In this document: positions 17,192 through 26,338 of the stretch, in pieces
How positions within the stretch are numbered: position 1 is the first letter of the stretch
Layout: each line of letters opens with the position of its first letter
NCBI RefSeq assembly: GCF_965198245.1
Contig: NZ_OZ240249.1
Coordinates: forward strand, 1,550,001 to 1,614,000
From: Poriferisodalis sp965198245
GTDB lineage: Bacteria > Actinomycetota > Acidimicrobiia > Acidimicrobiales > Poriferisodalaceae
Length of the DNA: 64,000 nucleotides
Reading direction: 5' to 3'
The notes under the pieces: generated by a model
Told to the model about the DNA's origin: nothing
Seen by the model: the letters and a program-made list of their open reading frames with translations, nothing else
Databases searched by the model: none
Position numbers and translations under genes: made by a program

Positions 17192-18159
17192 CCGACGACC
17201 TCTCGGGGAATCCCGCGGGCGTGCTTGATGCCATCAGTCAGCAGATTGACGCCCACCACCAACGTGGCGACCGCGCCTGCCGGCGCCAGCGTGATCCATG
17301 GCGCGCTGCCGATGAACTGTCTGCCCTCCGCGATCATGAGGCCCCAATCCGGCGAAGGCGGTTGGACTCCCAAACCCAGGAACCCCAGGGAGGACACCAG
17401 CAAGATCGAGTAGCTGAGCCGCACCGCGAACTCCACGCCGAGCGCCGGCATTGCATGAGGCAGGATTTCCCTGAAGATGATGTAGGTCGCCGACTCGCCC
17501 CGCAGACGGGCGCTCATCACGAACTCCAGGTTCTTGGCCTGCAGAGTGACACTTCGCATGACCCGCGCCGCGGAGGGAGCGAAGACGAGACCGATGGTGA
17601 CGACGATCAGCGAGCCCTGCCAGTAGGCCTCGAGCCACCGCCAGGGGGCGTCTCGAGCACCCAGGGTTGTCAGCATCAACAGGGCCAGCAGCAGCGCCGG
17701 GAAGGCCATCATCCCGTCCATGACGCGCATCACCACCTGGTCCACGCGGCCGCCCTTGTAGCCGCTGCTCATCCCGATCAACGTGCCCCAGAACAGACCC
17801 AGCAGCGCACCAGCGAGAGAAAGGAGGATCAGAGAGCCCCCGCCGGACAGCACGCGGCTGAAGACGTCGCGCCCGAAATGGTCGCTCCCGAACAGATACG
17901 TCCAGCTCGGCCCCGCAAGGCGATGCGTTGCGGGAAAGTCCGGAGGCACATGAAACTCCGAAGTCGAATATGGGGCCACGATTGGGCCAAGAATCGCCAG
18001 CAATATATGGAATATGACGATGGGCAATCCGATGCGTCCAGCCGTCGTGGAGAGAGAAAGTCGCAAGAAGGTGCGGATCCCCCGACCGATCGCCGATCGC
18101 GCGTGCCGAACGGTGCCGGGCACTTCAGTTTGCGGCCCGCTCGTGTCCTGCCACATCAC
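17188..18159 (-). CDS. peptide-type ABC transporter permease (DppC-like)
   Basis: A 323-residue inner-membrane permease with about six helices and the binding-protein-dependent transport signature around A-R-V-M-R-S-V-T-L and A-R-L-R-G-E-S (EAA-type loop). The N-terminal segment, about 40 residues, is cytoplasmic, followed by a first helix and a periplasmic loop F-G-S-D-H-F-G-R-D-V-F-S-R, which is diagnostic of the DppC/OppC subfamily. It starts GTG 18159 or ATG 18156, 2-5 bp after the DppB-like gene, and overlaps the ATPase gene by 4 bp. Confidence 0.92.
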   Translation of the reverse strand: MMWQDTSGPQTEVPGTVRHARSAIGRGIRTFLRLSLSTTAGRIGLPIVIFHILLAILGPIVAPYSTSEFHVPPDFPATHRLAGPSWTYLFGSDHFGRDVFSRVLSGGGSLILLSLAGALLGLFWGTLIGMSSGYKGGRVDQVVMRVMDGMMAFPALLLALLMLTTLGARDAPWRWLEAYWQGSLIVVTIGLVFAPSAARVMRSVTLQAKNLEFVMSARLRGESATYIIFREILPHAMPALGVEFAVRLSYSILLVSSLGFLGLGVQPPSPDWGLMIAEGRQFIGSAPWITLAPAGAVATLVVGVNLLTDGIKHARGIPREVVG

Positions 18160-18161
18160 AA

Positions 18162-19106
18162 TCAGGTCAACCGTATGCGCGGATCTAGGATCCGATAGCT
18201 GATGTCTGCAAAGAGGTTGCTGAAGGTATACGCCACTGCAATGAGGAGAGCGCAGGCCTGCAACAGAGGACCGTCACGGGTCTGGATTGAATTCAACAAC
18301 AGCTGACCCAAGCCTGGATAAGCAAAGACGTTCTCGACGATAATGAGGCCCCCCAGGAGCCATCCGACGGTGGTTGCGACGACAGTAATCGTGGGCAGCA
18401 TCGCGTTGGGAACGGCGTGCCGGAATATGACCCTTTTTCTCGAGAGGCCCTTCAGGGTCGCCGACCGCACATAGTGGCTGTCCATCGTCTCGATCACGCT
18501 GGCTCGCGTCATACGCATGATGTAGGCAAAGAGCGCAATGGTCAGGGTGAGGGTTGGCAAGATCAGGATTTCTGGCTTCGTCAGCGGAGTCTCGCCGCGG
18601 GGTATGGCGCTGGTAGTCGGCAGCCAGCCAAGCTTTAGCGCGACGATGATGGTGAGGAACAGCCCGGTCACGAACTCGGGCAGCGAAATGCCGACCATGC
18701 CGATCAGGCTCACTGCGCGGTCGCCCTTGCTGTTGGGACGCACCCCGGCCCATATGCCCACCAGCACTGCCGATGGGACCGCAATCAGCAATGCAGCTAC
18801 AGCAAGATATATCGAAGGTAAGAGACGATGACCCACAATCCCTGTTATTGGCTGTCGCTGTATCAAGGAGGTGCCCAGATCGCCTCGCACTGCGCCCCAG
18901 ATCCATTTTCCGTATCGCTCAGGGGCGGAGCGATCTAATCCCAGCTCTTCGCGCAGGTGCATGACGTTCTGCTCCGTGGCGTACTGCCCCATCAATCTTT
19001 CCGCGGCATCGCTCGGCAGGGCCTCCGAAACCGCGAAAATGACCACCGAGACCACCAAGAGGGTGACCACGATCAAAGCGAAACGCAGCGTCAGAAAGCG
19101 AACCAT
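18162..19106 (-). CDS. peptide-type ABC transporter permease (DppB-like)
   Basis: A 314-residue permease, first gene of the minus-strand importer operon. N-terminal helix F-A-L-I-V-V-T-L-L-V-V-S-V-V-I-F, then the DppB-type L-G-L-D-R-S-A-P-E-R-Y motif, and later the permease loop Y-V-R-S-A-T-L-K-G-L-S-R-K-R-V with N-A-M-L-P-T. The promoter should lie in 19107-19262. It forms the channel with the DppC-like protein. Confidence 0.92.
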   Translation of the reverse strand: MVRFLTLRFALIVVTLLVVSVVIFAVSEALPSDAAERLMGQYATEQNVMHLREELGLDRSAPERYGKWIWGAVRGDLGTSLIQRQPITGIVGHRLLPSIYLAVAALLIAVPSAVLVGIWAGVRPNSKGDRAVSLIGMVGISLPEFVTGLFLTIIVALKLGWLPTTSAIPRGETPLTKPEILILPTLTLTIALFAYIMRMTRASVIETMDSHYVRSATLKGLSRKRVIFRHAVPNAMLPTITVVATTVGWLLGGLIIVENVFAYPGLGQLLLNSIQTRDGPLLQACALLIAVAYTFSNLFADISYRILDPRIRLT

Positions 19107-19262
19107 GTGTCAGGCGCCGTCTCAGAAGCGTTTGGGACCAATCGTGTTCAGCTGTCTGTGGGCACCGCGATTCGCATCGTAGTGCGCGGCATGACGTGCG
19201 CACAGCGTCTAAAACTGATGAAGTTCGTTGTACGTCGGGGTCTTTGGTGAGTTGGAGACCTA

Positions 19263-19451
19263 TTGCCGGTTGATTTCTCTAGCGCGGCCGGTCTGAGGTA
19301 TTCCGATACGGGCGGCGACGTGACGCTGGTGTGCAACGACTGGGGCGACGCACAGCTTGTGTGGATCGACGACAGTCGAACACTGATCCCGATCGACCAG
19401 CCAGAGGCGCTGACAGCCTGTCTGCGCGAGTTCTTGACTGCGAATTCCTAG
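19263..19451 (+). CDS. possible small protein (62 aa)
   Basis: A TTG-started frame encodes 62 residues with a plausible globular pattern (G-G-D-V-T-L-V-C-N-D-W-G-D-A-Q-L-V-W-I-D) and an alpha-helical end. No family recognised. It stands alone, divergent from the ABC operon. Short length, a weak start and no clear ribosome site keep confidence low. Confidence 0.35.
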   Translation: MPVDFSSAAGLRYSDTGGDVTLVCNDWGDAQLVWIDDSRTLIPIDQPEALTACLREFLTANS

Positions 19452-19581
19452 TTCCGCGCCACCCGACCCGGACCGGGACCGACGACCGCCGAGACGGTGG
19501 TTCGGATGGCTCGAACCGCATGGGTGCGGGTCGTACGCTGGCTTTGCGTTCTTCCTGCGTTGAGCGCTGAGTCAGGTTCGA

Positions 19582-19818
19582 ATGGCAACGCTCGTGGCGA
19601 TCGTGTTCTTTGGGTCTCTTGTCGGGGGACTCGGCGCGCTCGCTGCGGCCATCGTGTTCCCGGAGCGACGCGTGAGCGCTCTCTATGTGGCGACGGCGTT
19701 GCTGGTCGTGGTGGGATGGCTCTCGATCCTCTCCGTCGGGATCTTTATCCTCATCGTGCCGTTCTGCACAGGTCTCGCTGCCGCCTCACTGAGCCGCCGG
19801 CGCAGGCGCTCGGCGTGA
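19582..19818 (+). CDS. small membrane protein (78 aa)
   Basis: Starting at ATG 19582, two long hydrophobic helices (about residues 4-25 and 34-68) are followed by S-R-R-R-R-R-S-A, a positive cytoplasmic tail. No family is recognised. Composition and topology make it a likely real small inner-membrane protein. No operon partner is obvious. Confidence 0.5.
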   Translation: MATLVAIVFFGSLVGGLGALAAAIVFPERRVSALYVATALLVVVGWLSILSVGIFILIVPFCTGLAAASLSRRRRRSA

Positions 19819-19838
19819 CCTGAGGCCGACGACCGCCA

Positions 19839-20174
19839 GTGCGGCTGCAATCTCGCCGCCGAGACCGCTCCGGCACTTGTCCATCGCAGCCCGAGCTGAC
19901 ATTTCGCGCTCGCGGCGCAGACCGCTCGAGCACCATCGTCCAATGTGACGTTGGTCGGTCCATGGTGCTGCGTTCGATCCAGGGTGGCGTGACGGCGGAT
20001 TACGCATACGAAGTCCACGAACTCGGCGAGAGTTCGGCTCGAGCCACCCTCGTCGCAAACTGTCAGATCACGGGGCTGTGGTGGAGCTTGGTCTCGCCCC
20101 TGCTTCGCGTCGCTGTCCGACTCTCGGACGGCAAACAACTCAGACTCTTCAAGGCCATGGTCGAAGAAGGCTGA
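19839..20174 (+). pseudogene. C-terminal fragment of an SRPBCC-family protein
   Basis: Only the last about 70 codons (from about 19960) look like protein: G-G-V-T-A-D-Y-A-Y-E-V-H-E-L-G, then T-L-V-A-N-C-Q-I-T-G-L-W and a closing helix D-G-K-Q-L-R-L-F-K-A-M-V-E-E. This resembles the C-terminal strands and long helix of START/polyketide-cyclase (SRPBCC) proteins. The preceding 40 residues are Arg-rich and lack the N-terminal strands of the fold. Probably a 5'-truncated gene; a fully functional short protein is less likely. Confidence 0.45.
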
Positions 20175-20222
20175 GTGTGTGGCGGGGGTTGATTCGGGAC
20201 GCAGCACGGTACTGTTCGACGC

Positions 20223-21047
20223 GTGACATCACAGCCCAAATCGGTCACTCTTGCCGAACTCAAGAGCCTTCTCGCCGATCCAGCGAGCCGCATCAAGCTC
20301 CACGACGCCATCAGCGACGAGACGATGCGAACGATCGACGCCGTTCGAAACGCTGATTGCGAGGGGTACGACGAGTGCTTGCGGGCCTACGAGCATGCAT
20401 CTGCTGGTCTGATCAAGCTGCTCGTCACCGGTTCGTACTTCTCCGACTGCGCCGACCACGACAAAGCGTGGGCACATGCGGTCCGCTTGCTGGCAAATCG
20501 GATTCCGTACACCAGTTCTGCCCATGGCACGGTCATCAATCTGCAGCACCACGTCACGCTGCTGGCGATCTACGCAGTCGCTTTCGGTGCCGCTGCTGCT
20601 GATCGGATCGACCCTCTCGCGAGGATCATCGGGACGGTGCGAGCCGAGGAAGACGGCAGGATCGGGCGCGTCACCTACCTGGTCAACTGCGCCCAGCTCA
20701 AGAGGCCGGACGAAGCTCCGATCCAGGCTTCGCTTCGTCTGTGGATGACACTGCGTTCGATAACTGACGAGTTCATCCCCAGGACTCCCGAAGACGCCTT
20801 GTTTGACGCCGTGCTCGACGAGATCGAGTACTTGCTTGGCGTGACGCACGGACGAGACACCGCAGAGGGAACCGGCCCCGTGGGATACGGGGCGATTCAA
20901 GTGCTCGCAACCCGCGTTGCACCTGATCGCCTGGTGCGGCGCAATCTGGACACACTGATTGCGCACAACGCTTTTCAGAGCGTCGACGAGTTCTACATCT
21001 GCCGCGAGCGATACAACAAGATCTACGCAGCCGAAGCTCGAGTCTGA
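20223..21047 (+). CDS. hypothetical protein (274 aa)
   Basis: A GTG-started frame encodes a 274-residue soluble, probably all-helical protein without signal peptide. Visible traits are an acidic N-terminal helix, a Cys/Asp-rich segment (G-S-Y-F-S-D-C-A-D-H-D-K-A-W), a His pair in N-L-Q-H-H-V, and a C-terminal C-R-E-R-Y-N-K-I-Y. I do not recognise a family. Its place at the left of the defence-like stretch makes a defence or phage-related role conceivable but unproven. Confidence 0.6.
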   Translation: MTSQPKSVTLAELKSLLADPASRIKLHDAISDETMRTIDAVRNADCEGYDECLRAYEHASAGLIKLLVTGSYFSDCADHDKAWAHAVRLLANRIPYTSSAHGTVINLQHHVTLLAIYAVAFGAAAADRIDPLARIIGTVRAEEDGRIGRVTYLVNCAQLKRPDEAPIQASLRLWMTLRSITDEFIPRTPEDALFDAVLDEIEYLLGVTHGRDTAEGTGPVGYGAIQVLATRVAPDRLVRRNLDTLIAHNAFQSVDEFYICRERYNKIYAAEARV

Positions 21048-21201
21048 ACACAGCGCGCCGAGTAGGCCGCTGAGCCGCCGGTCAGACTGGGTCGCTGCTG
21101 AAGCGGTGGGCCCGGAGGTCGCTCAGGTCTCGCAAGGTCTTCATGGCCGCGGTTGCCGTGCTTGATGCATCCTGACTGGGAGAACAAGCGGAGGTCTTGG
21201 C

Positions 21202-21580
21202 ATGCCACTGGTACAAGGTGACGGAGTACAGCTGTACGCGGCAGAAACAGGCACTGGGTATCCCATCGTCTGGTTGCACGAGTTCGCCGCCGACTGCCGC
21301 ACGTGGGAGGGCCAGGTTCGGCGGTTCAGCCGCAGCCATCGATCGAGGCGATGATGAACGACGGGATGGAGGTCGCCGCGGATCGGCTCGCTGTTGGCCG
21401 TCGGCGATGAGGACGACCCGGTCATCGAGACGAACGTCTTCCTCAAGAGGGTCTTGCCGCGGGCAGGCCTGTGGATCTGCCCGCGTACTGGCCATGAGAT
21501 CAACCTTGAGGAGCCCGGCGCGTTCAACCAGGTGGCAGCGGACTTCTTCAGCGCTGAGTGCAATGCTCGGACTTGCAGCG
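21202..21580 (+). pseudogene. internally deleted alpha/beta hydrolase gene
   Basis: ATG 21202 opens about 50 residues typical of an alpha/beta hydrolase N-terminus (V-Q-L-Y-A-A-E-T-G-T-G-Y-P-I-V-W-L-H-E-F), ending at TGA 21352. In another frame from about 21385 comes the C-terminal part of the same fold (L-L-A-V-G-D-E-D-D-P-V-I, then C-P-R-T-G-H-E-I-N-L-E-E-P, with the catalytic His context). The middle, including the Ser nucleophile, about 150 residues, is missing. A single large internal deletion plus frame change explains this. Confidence 0.7.
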
Positions 21581-21718
21581 GGGTGATCGAGGCCCGATGT
21601 AGTTGGACAACATCTTGGCAACTCAGTGGCCATCATCTCTGTCACCGGCGCATGCCATCAGCTATGCAAACTGAAGCTGATACTTGCAGATTGCATACTT
21701 CATGAGTAGGGTTCGGGC

Positions 21719-23443
21719 ATGATCGAGCGGGAGATCACGCCGCGCCTGCGTGAGATGCTGCATCAGTACCCGGTCGTCACCGTGACCGGTCCACGCCAGT
21801 CCGGCAAGACGACGCTGTGCCGTGCTGCGTTCCCTCATCTGCAGTACTTGAATCTTGAGGCACCGGACCAGCGCGAACAGGCCGAACGTGATCCGCGGGG
21901 CTTCCTCTCTCGATGCGGAGACGGGGCAATCATCGACGAAATCCAGAACGTCCCCGAACTCCTCTCCTACATCCAAGTCGACGTCGACGAGCGCAAGAAG
22001 AATGGCTTATACGTCCTCACCGGAAGCGAGCAGTTTCGGCTCTCCCAGGCGGTCAGCCAGTCGCTCGCGGGACGTACCGCCTTGTTGCGGTTGCTGCCGT
22101 TCTCATTGTCTGAACGTGCTCGAGCGGGTGCAAGCAAAATCGTCGACGATGCAATCTTCTCCGGGTTCTACCCTCGCCTCCACGACCAGGGCCTTGATCC
22201 GAGCCAGGCACTCGGCGATTACTTCGAGACCTACGTAGAGCGCGATGTCCGCCGTTCAAACGAGGTGCGCAATATCTCGAGCTTCCGCCGCTTCGTGCGG
22301 CTGTGCGCCGGAAGAGTGGGTCAACTCGTCAACCTGAGTTCGCTGGGCAACGACGCAGGCGTGTCTCACACGACCGCACGGGAATGGCTGACCATCCTCG
22401 AAGCGAGCTACATCGTCTACCAATTGCCGCCATTCCATGCCAACCTCAACAAGCGCCTGATCAAGTCGCCCAAGCTCTATTTCTTCGATGTCGGGTTGGC
22501 CAGCTACCTCATCGGCATCGAAAATGCGAGACAGGTCGAGACTCATCCGCTGCGAGGCGCCCTTTTCGAGAATGTGGTCGTCATCGAAGCACTCAAGCAT
22601 CGCTACAACCGCGGTCGTCAAGCCCGGTTCTCGTTCTTCCGGGAATCCAACGGTCTGGAGTGCGACCTGCTGTGCGAGCTGGGTCAGGGAATCCACGCGA
22701 TCGAAGTCAAGTCAGGGTCGACTGTGTCAAGCAACTACTTCACGTCGCTCAACAGGGTGGGCGAGCTCCTGCCAGATGTCATCTCCAAGACTGTCGTCTA
22801 TGGCGGTTCAAGTCGTCAGCATTCCAGCGATTGCGCCGTTGTTCCGTTGTCGGGCCTTGGCGCCATTCTGGATCGGCTCGACGTGGAACGGGAACTGACC
22901 GCATTTGTCGTCGACAAGAAGTCGCCCCCACCCGCGCTCAGCGACATCGAATCCTTGGACATCGCCTACCGCACGCACATTCGCCCCACCTTGGATGCAC
23001 TAGCGCCGTACTGTGCGCACCTAGGGGAGAGTCTGTTCCGGCGACACAGCCAGAACTGTCGCGTGGCCCCAAAGGGAGTCGGCGGGGTGAGCGGATCCCA
23101 TCTGTTGCAACCCGCGCAGTGGGAGGACACCAAGACGAAGCACATCTTGTCTCTCGGGTTCAAGCTGGATGATGAGGTGCCGCTCGACATTCGCTGGGAG
23201 TACACCCTGAATGACTACACGGGAGTCGGACACGGGAGCTTCCGCCTTCGGCTCGTAGTTGGCTGGAGTTTCGGCTCAACTGCTCTCACCCGGCACGTTT
23301 CCGTCGACGGTTCACCAATTGCCGCGCTGGATTCCACGTTCGAGTACCAGCACTTGGAAGCTTCGCCGCCCGACACCGACCACATCATCGCTGAGGCGGT
23401 CAAGGGCCTTCTTGCCTGCATTTCTGAACTGGGGAAGTCCTAG
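21719..23443 (+). CDS. AAA ATPase with DUF4143, extended C-terminus
   Basis: A 574-residue protein. Residues 1-130 are an AAA core with Walker A G-P-R-Q-S-G-K-T-T and Walker B A-I-I-D-E-I-Q, followed by L-T-G-S-E-Q-F (sensor). Residues about 190-340 match DUF4143, including Y-F-E-T-Y-V-E-R-D-V, F-F-D-V-G-L-A-S-Y-L and I-E-V-K-S-G, a PD-(D/E)XK-like nuclease fold. Most members end near 380-420 residues. This one has a further about 190 residues starting around K-K-S-P-P-P-A-L-S, of unknown family. Such ATPases are common in accessory and defence regions; their biochemical role is unclear. It begins ATG 21719 and is monocistronic. Confidence 0.85.
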   Translation: MIEREITPRLREMLHQYPVVTVTGPRQSGKTTLCRAAFPHLQYLNLEAPDQREQAERDPRGFLSRCGDGAIIDEIQNVPELLSYIQVDVDERKKNGLYVLTGSEQFRLSQAVSQSLAGRTALLRLLPFSLSERARAGASKIVDDAIFSGFYPRLHDQGLDPSQALGDYFETYVERDVRRSNEVRNISSFRRFVRLCAGRVGQLVNLSSLGNDAGVSHTTAREWLTILEASYIVYQLPPFHANLNKRLIKSPKLYFFDVGLASYLIGIENARQVETHPLRGALFENVVVIEALKHRYNRGRQARFSFFRESNGLECDLLCELGQGIHAIEVKSGSTVSSNYFTSLNRVGELLPDVISKTVVYGGSSRQHSSDCAVVPLSGLGAILDRLDVERELTAFVVDKKSPPPALSDIESLDIAYRTHIRPTLDALAPYCAHLGESLFRRHSQNCRVAPKGVGGVSGSHLLQPAQWEDTKTKHILSLGFKLDDEVPLDIRWEYTLNDYTGVGHGSFRLRLVVGWSFGSTALTRHVSVDGSPIAALDSTFEYQHLEASPPDTDHIIAEAVKGLLACISELGKS

Positions 23444-23594
23444 CCGGCAATGACGGTGGGCTGACTGCTGGCCAAATTGCCTTGGGTGAACGCAACGTCA
23501 TGGGATGTCGGGCAGTCGGCCCTCGCACCTGGGCGCAGCTCTGGCTGCAACCCGCCGGTCGGACGTCGATCTTGTGTCCTCGGGCAGGTCAGTC

Positions 23595-24020
23595 TCAGTC
23601 GGCGACGTCGTCAATGCCGATGATGCTGGTCGGGCGCAGGCGCACCAGGCATTCGCCGGGGCCCGAGTTCCGCTCGCCGAACGATTCGGCTTCATCCGCG
23701 CCCATGTAGCGGGCTCCGGCGAGAGTGGATACACGCCGCAGTTCCTCGCGGTCTTCGGAGATTTCCACGACCCCGTCCACTTTCGCGAACGCGTATGGCG
23801 GCGCTTCGGTGTCGACTACCAGCGAGACGCGCGGTTCGCGCGCCATCGCAAGTGCCTTGCCGCTGCGCGTGCCGGTAGCGAAGAGCAGATCGCCGTCTTC
23901 CACGACGAACCAGACAGGCGCGACATGGGGGCGTCCGTCGGCTGCGACCCATGCGAGCTTGCCTGTTCGCGAGCCGTTACTCAGGAATTCCAGCGCCTCC
24001 GAGGTGCTCATTGGGCGCAT
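23595..24020 (-). CDS. PPOX-class F420-dependent/pyridoxamine-oxidase-like protein
   Basis: A 141-residue split-barrel protein: T-G-K-L-A-W-V-A-A-D-G-R-P-H-V-A-P-V-W-F-V (strands 1-2), L-L-F-A-T-G-T-R-S-G-K-A-L (phosphate-binding loop) and R-V-S-L-V-V-D. This is the Rv1155/PPOX F420 family that binds F420 or FMN. I chose ATG 24020 (M-R-P-M-S-T-S-E-A-L). An in-frame upstream extension to 24167 has no family character. The substrate is unknown. It is divergent from the methyltransferase gene. Confidence 0.82.
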   Translation of the reverse strand: MRPMSTSEALEFLSNGSRTGKLAWVAADGRPHVAPVWFVVEDGDLLFATGTRSGKALAMAREPRVSLVVDTEAPPYAFAKVDGVVEISEDREELRRVSTLAGARYMGADEAESFGERNSGPGECLVRLRPTSIIGIDDVAD

Positions 24021-24128
24021 GCTGGATCCCTTCGCAGCGCGGAACGGGTTGATAGCTCGCCGGTAGTCATTCTCGCTGATCACAGCCTTGGTTGCGACTG
24101 TCAGAATTGAGGCTCCATATCCAGAAAG

Positions 24129-25148
24129 GTGGGTTCTCCACACTTGCGGTGTGCCTCGCCCATGCATGTGTCACAGAGGTCGCTGTTGGTGTCACTGGGG
24201 GTCGCTACTGTCGGCCACGTGACAGGCGACGACACTTCGGGCGCAGTTCCAGCTGCCCCCCGTGATCCCGACATTGCATTGGCGCGCCTAGTCGAGGAAG
24301 GAGTCGTGTGGGGCGATGCTGCCGATTGGCTCGGGTGCCTTCCGGCTGGATCCGTCGATCTCTTCTTCACCTCGCCCCCCTACGCGAATGCACGGCGCTA
24401 CTCCGAGATTCATCCGGATCGCTATGTGGAGTGGTTCGTACCGTTCGCTGAAGCGATGCTGAACGCGACCGCAGAATCCGGCTCGTTCGTGCTCAACATC
24501 AAGAACCGCGTCGCTGCGGGTGGCGAGCTCAGAGGACAGCGACATCCGTACGTCTACGAATTGGTGCTCGAGCTTCAGCGGATGGGCTGGCGCTGGCTCG
24601 AGACCTACATCTGGTCGAAGCCCAACGCTATTCCGGGCCGGTTCGGGCCGCGAACGAAAGACAGCTTCGAGTACGTGTACCACTTCGCCAAGGGCAGCCA
24701 GCCGTACTTCGACCTCGACGCCATCCGTGTGCCGTACCGGGCGAGCGAGCAAGAAATTGCCCGCCGTCGTCGCGACCAGAACGGCCGGCGAAACACCGAG
24801 GCTGGATTCGGTCGCGACCGACGATTCACGTACGACAAGGGCGGCGCCGACCCGGGCAACGTCATTGAGGCCAGCCAGACGTACAACCAGCACTGGGGTC
24901 CTGCGGGCCAGCACACGGCAGTGATGCCGGAGGGGCTCGCTGCGTTCTTCGTCCGGGCCGTTTGCCCGCGTGGGGGCCTCATCGTGGATCCATTCGCGGG
25001 CTCGGGGACCACTGTCGTCGTAGCGCGACGCCATGGCCGTCTCGCCGGCGGGGTCGAGCTGCACCGCGAGTACGTCGAGGTGTCGGCGCAGCGCATCGAG
25101 AGCGATCAATGCGAGTCTGAAGCGGGCGAGCTGCGGCTCGCGGGCTGA
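24129..25148 (+). CDS. site-specific DNA methyltransferase of a type II R-M system
   Basis: Up to 339 residues. The catalytic motif IV T-S-P-P-Y (S-P-P-Y is usual for N4-cytosine enzymes) comes before the AdoMet motif I region D-P-F-A-G-S-G-T-T, the circularly permuted beta-class order. In between lies a target-recognition region rich in Arg (about 200-260). It protects host DNA from the partner nuclease encoded 2 bp downstream. The exact start is uncertain: GTG 24129, ATG 24162 and GTG 24219 are all possible, and homology begins only around V-V-W-G-D-A. The recognition sequence is unknown. Confidence 0.85.
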   Translation: MGSPHLRCASPMHVSQRSLLVSLGVATVGHVTGDDTSGAVPAAPRDPDIALARLVEEGVVWGDAADWLGCLPAGSVDLFFTSPPYANARRYSEIHPDRYVEWFVPFAEAMLNATAESGSFVLNIKNRVAAGGELRGQRHPYVYELVLELQRMGWRWLETYIWSKPNAIPGRFGPRTKDSFEYVYHFAKGSQPYFDLDAIRVPYRASEQEIARRRRDQNGRRNTEAGFGRDRRFTYDKGGADPGNVIEASQTYNQHWGPAGQHTAVMPEGLAAFFVRAVCPRGGLIVDPFAGSGTTVVVARRHGRLAGGVELHREYVEVSAQRIESDQCESEAGELRLAG

Positions 25149-25150
25149 GC

Positions 25151-26257
25151 ATGGCGCTCTCGGATTCCGAAGAACGGATACTCCGCGCAGCGGGCTCGGA
25201 TCCGAGCCCGGTAGCGCGCCTGCAAGCCGTCGGTGTGACGCTGGCGAAACATGGAGAAGATGCCGAGGCTTCGCGCGAACTCTTGACGCAGGGCTATCTC
25301 ACGCATCTCAGCCCCTCGTTTCATCTCGTTCCGAGGGGCGATTCGATGTTTGCCGAAGACGCCTTCGACGAGGCGTACGCAGCACTTGCGGTGGGCACCG
25401 CCAACTTCACGCGGGTCGACGAGACATCGCTGAGAGCGACGCTTCTTGAATGCCCAGCGGCATTAGCCCCGCTGCGCATGATCCTTGGGCTGACGCACAA
25501 CGAGCTGGCGGTCGCCATCCGTCTTCACGATGCCGAGTCGAACGTGGCCGGCGGATCGCTCAAGAGTCTCGAGCGAAGCGCTCCACCGGAACGGCCGACA
25601 GCAACGAGGCAACGAATCGTCGGGTCGATCGCGGGCGCGGTGCTTGCGATGATGAATCGCGACCTGCTGCCCGTTCCGCCACGGGTAGCGACGTACTTCC
25701 ATTCCAAACTCGACAAGCGCGACACGCTCAGCGGATGGCAGAGCGTGCGTGACCACACCGGTGGCGTCCCGTACTCAACGCTGCTCTTCCAGCGGTACGT
25801 AGGCGGAGTCTGGCGACAAGTGCAAGATGCGTATTCCGAAGTCAAGGGAGATGCCGTCCTGGAGATCCCGCTCCAAGACTTGCTGGACGCGCACGGGGTG
25901 CCATACCACCGAACCAAGCGCGGTGCGACCGGTGCCGCGGAGACCACAGCTCGATTCGGTCTCAAGCCGGGACCAGATTTCATCATTCCGGACGACTCCC
26001 CAACGCTTGTTGTCGAATCCAAGGTGGCCGAAGACGGCGGCACTGCCCGCGACAAGGCTGCGCGAATCCGAACGCTGGTGACGGCTGCTAACGAACGTGG
26101 GCTGAGAGCGTGCGCGTTGATCGACGGCAAGGGGTGGACCGAACGCCCGGCTGCGCTCTGCGATGTCGTCTTGGCGACGCAAGGCCGCACCTACACGCTG
26201 TCGACAATCGAGCAGATTCTTGAGCTGCCCGAGATACAGGCACTCATTGCGAACTAG
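25151..26257 (+). CDS. probable type II restriction endonuclease
   Basis: A 368-residue protein encoded 2 bp after the methyltransferase gene, the classical R-M arrangement. The C-terminal third has G-P-D-F-I-I-P-D-D-S-P-T-L-V-V-E-S-K-V, fitting the PD...(D/E)xK catalytic core (Asp of P-D, Glu and Lys of E-S-K), followed by R-D-K-A-A-R-I. The N-terminal part contains an HTH-like region (L-G-L-T-H-N-E-L-A-V-A-I). Sequence-specific cleavage of unmodified DNA is inferred from the context and motif, not from recognised close homologues. Confidence 0.75.
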   Translation: MALSDSEERILRAAGSDPSPVARLQAVGVTLAKHGEDAEASRELLTQGYLTHLSPSFHLVPRGDSMFAEDAFDEAYAALAVGTANFTRVDETSLRATLLECPAALAPLRMILGLTHNELAVAIRLHDAESNVAGGSLKSLERSAPPERPTATRQRIVGSIAGAVLAMMNRDLLPVPPRVATYFHSKLDKRDTLSGWQSVRDHTGGVPYSTLLFQRYVGGVWRQVQDAYSEVKGDAVLEIPLQDLLDAHGVPYHRTKRGATGAAETTARFGLKPGPDFIIPDDSPTLVVESKVAEDGGTARDKAARIRTLVTAANERGLRACALIDGKGWTERPAALCDVVLATQGRTYTLSTIEQILELPEIQALIAN

Positions 26258-26338
26258 CGCGATTGTGACCAGCGCTATGGCGTTAGCGGTTGTTGCTCTC
26301 AAAACGCCAGAAAGAGGCAGAATCGCCGACGGATCTGC

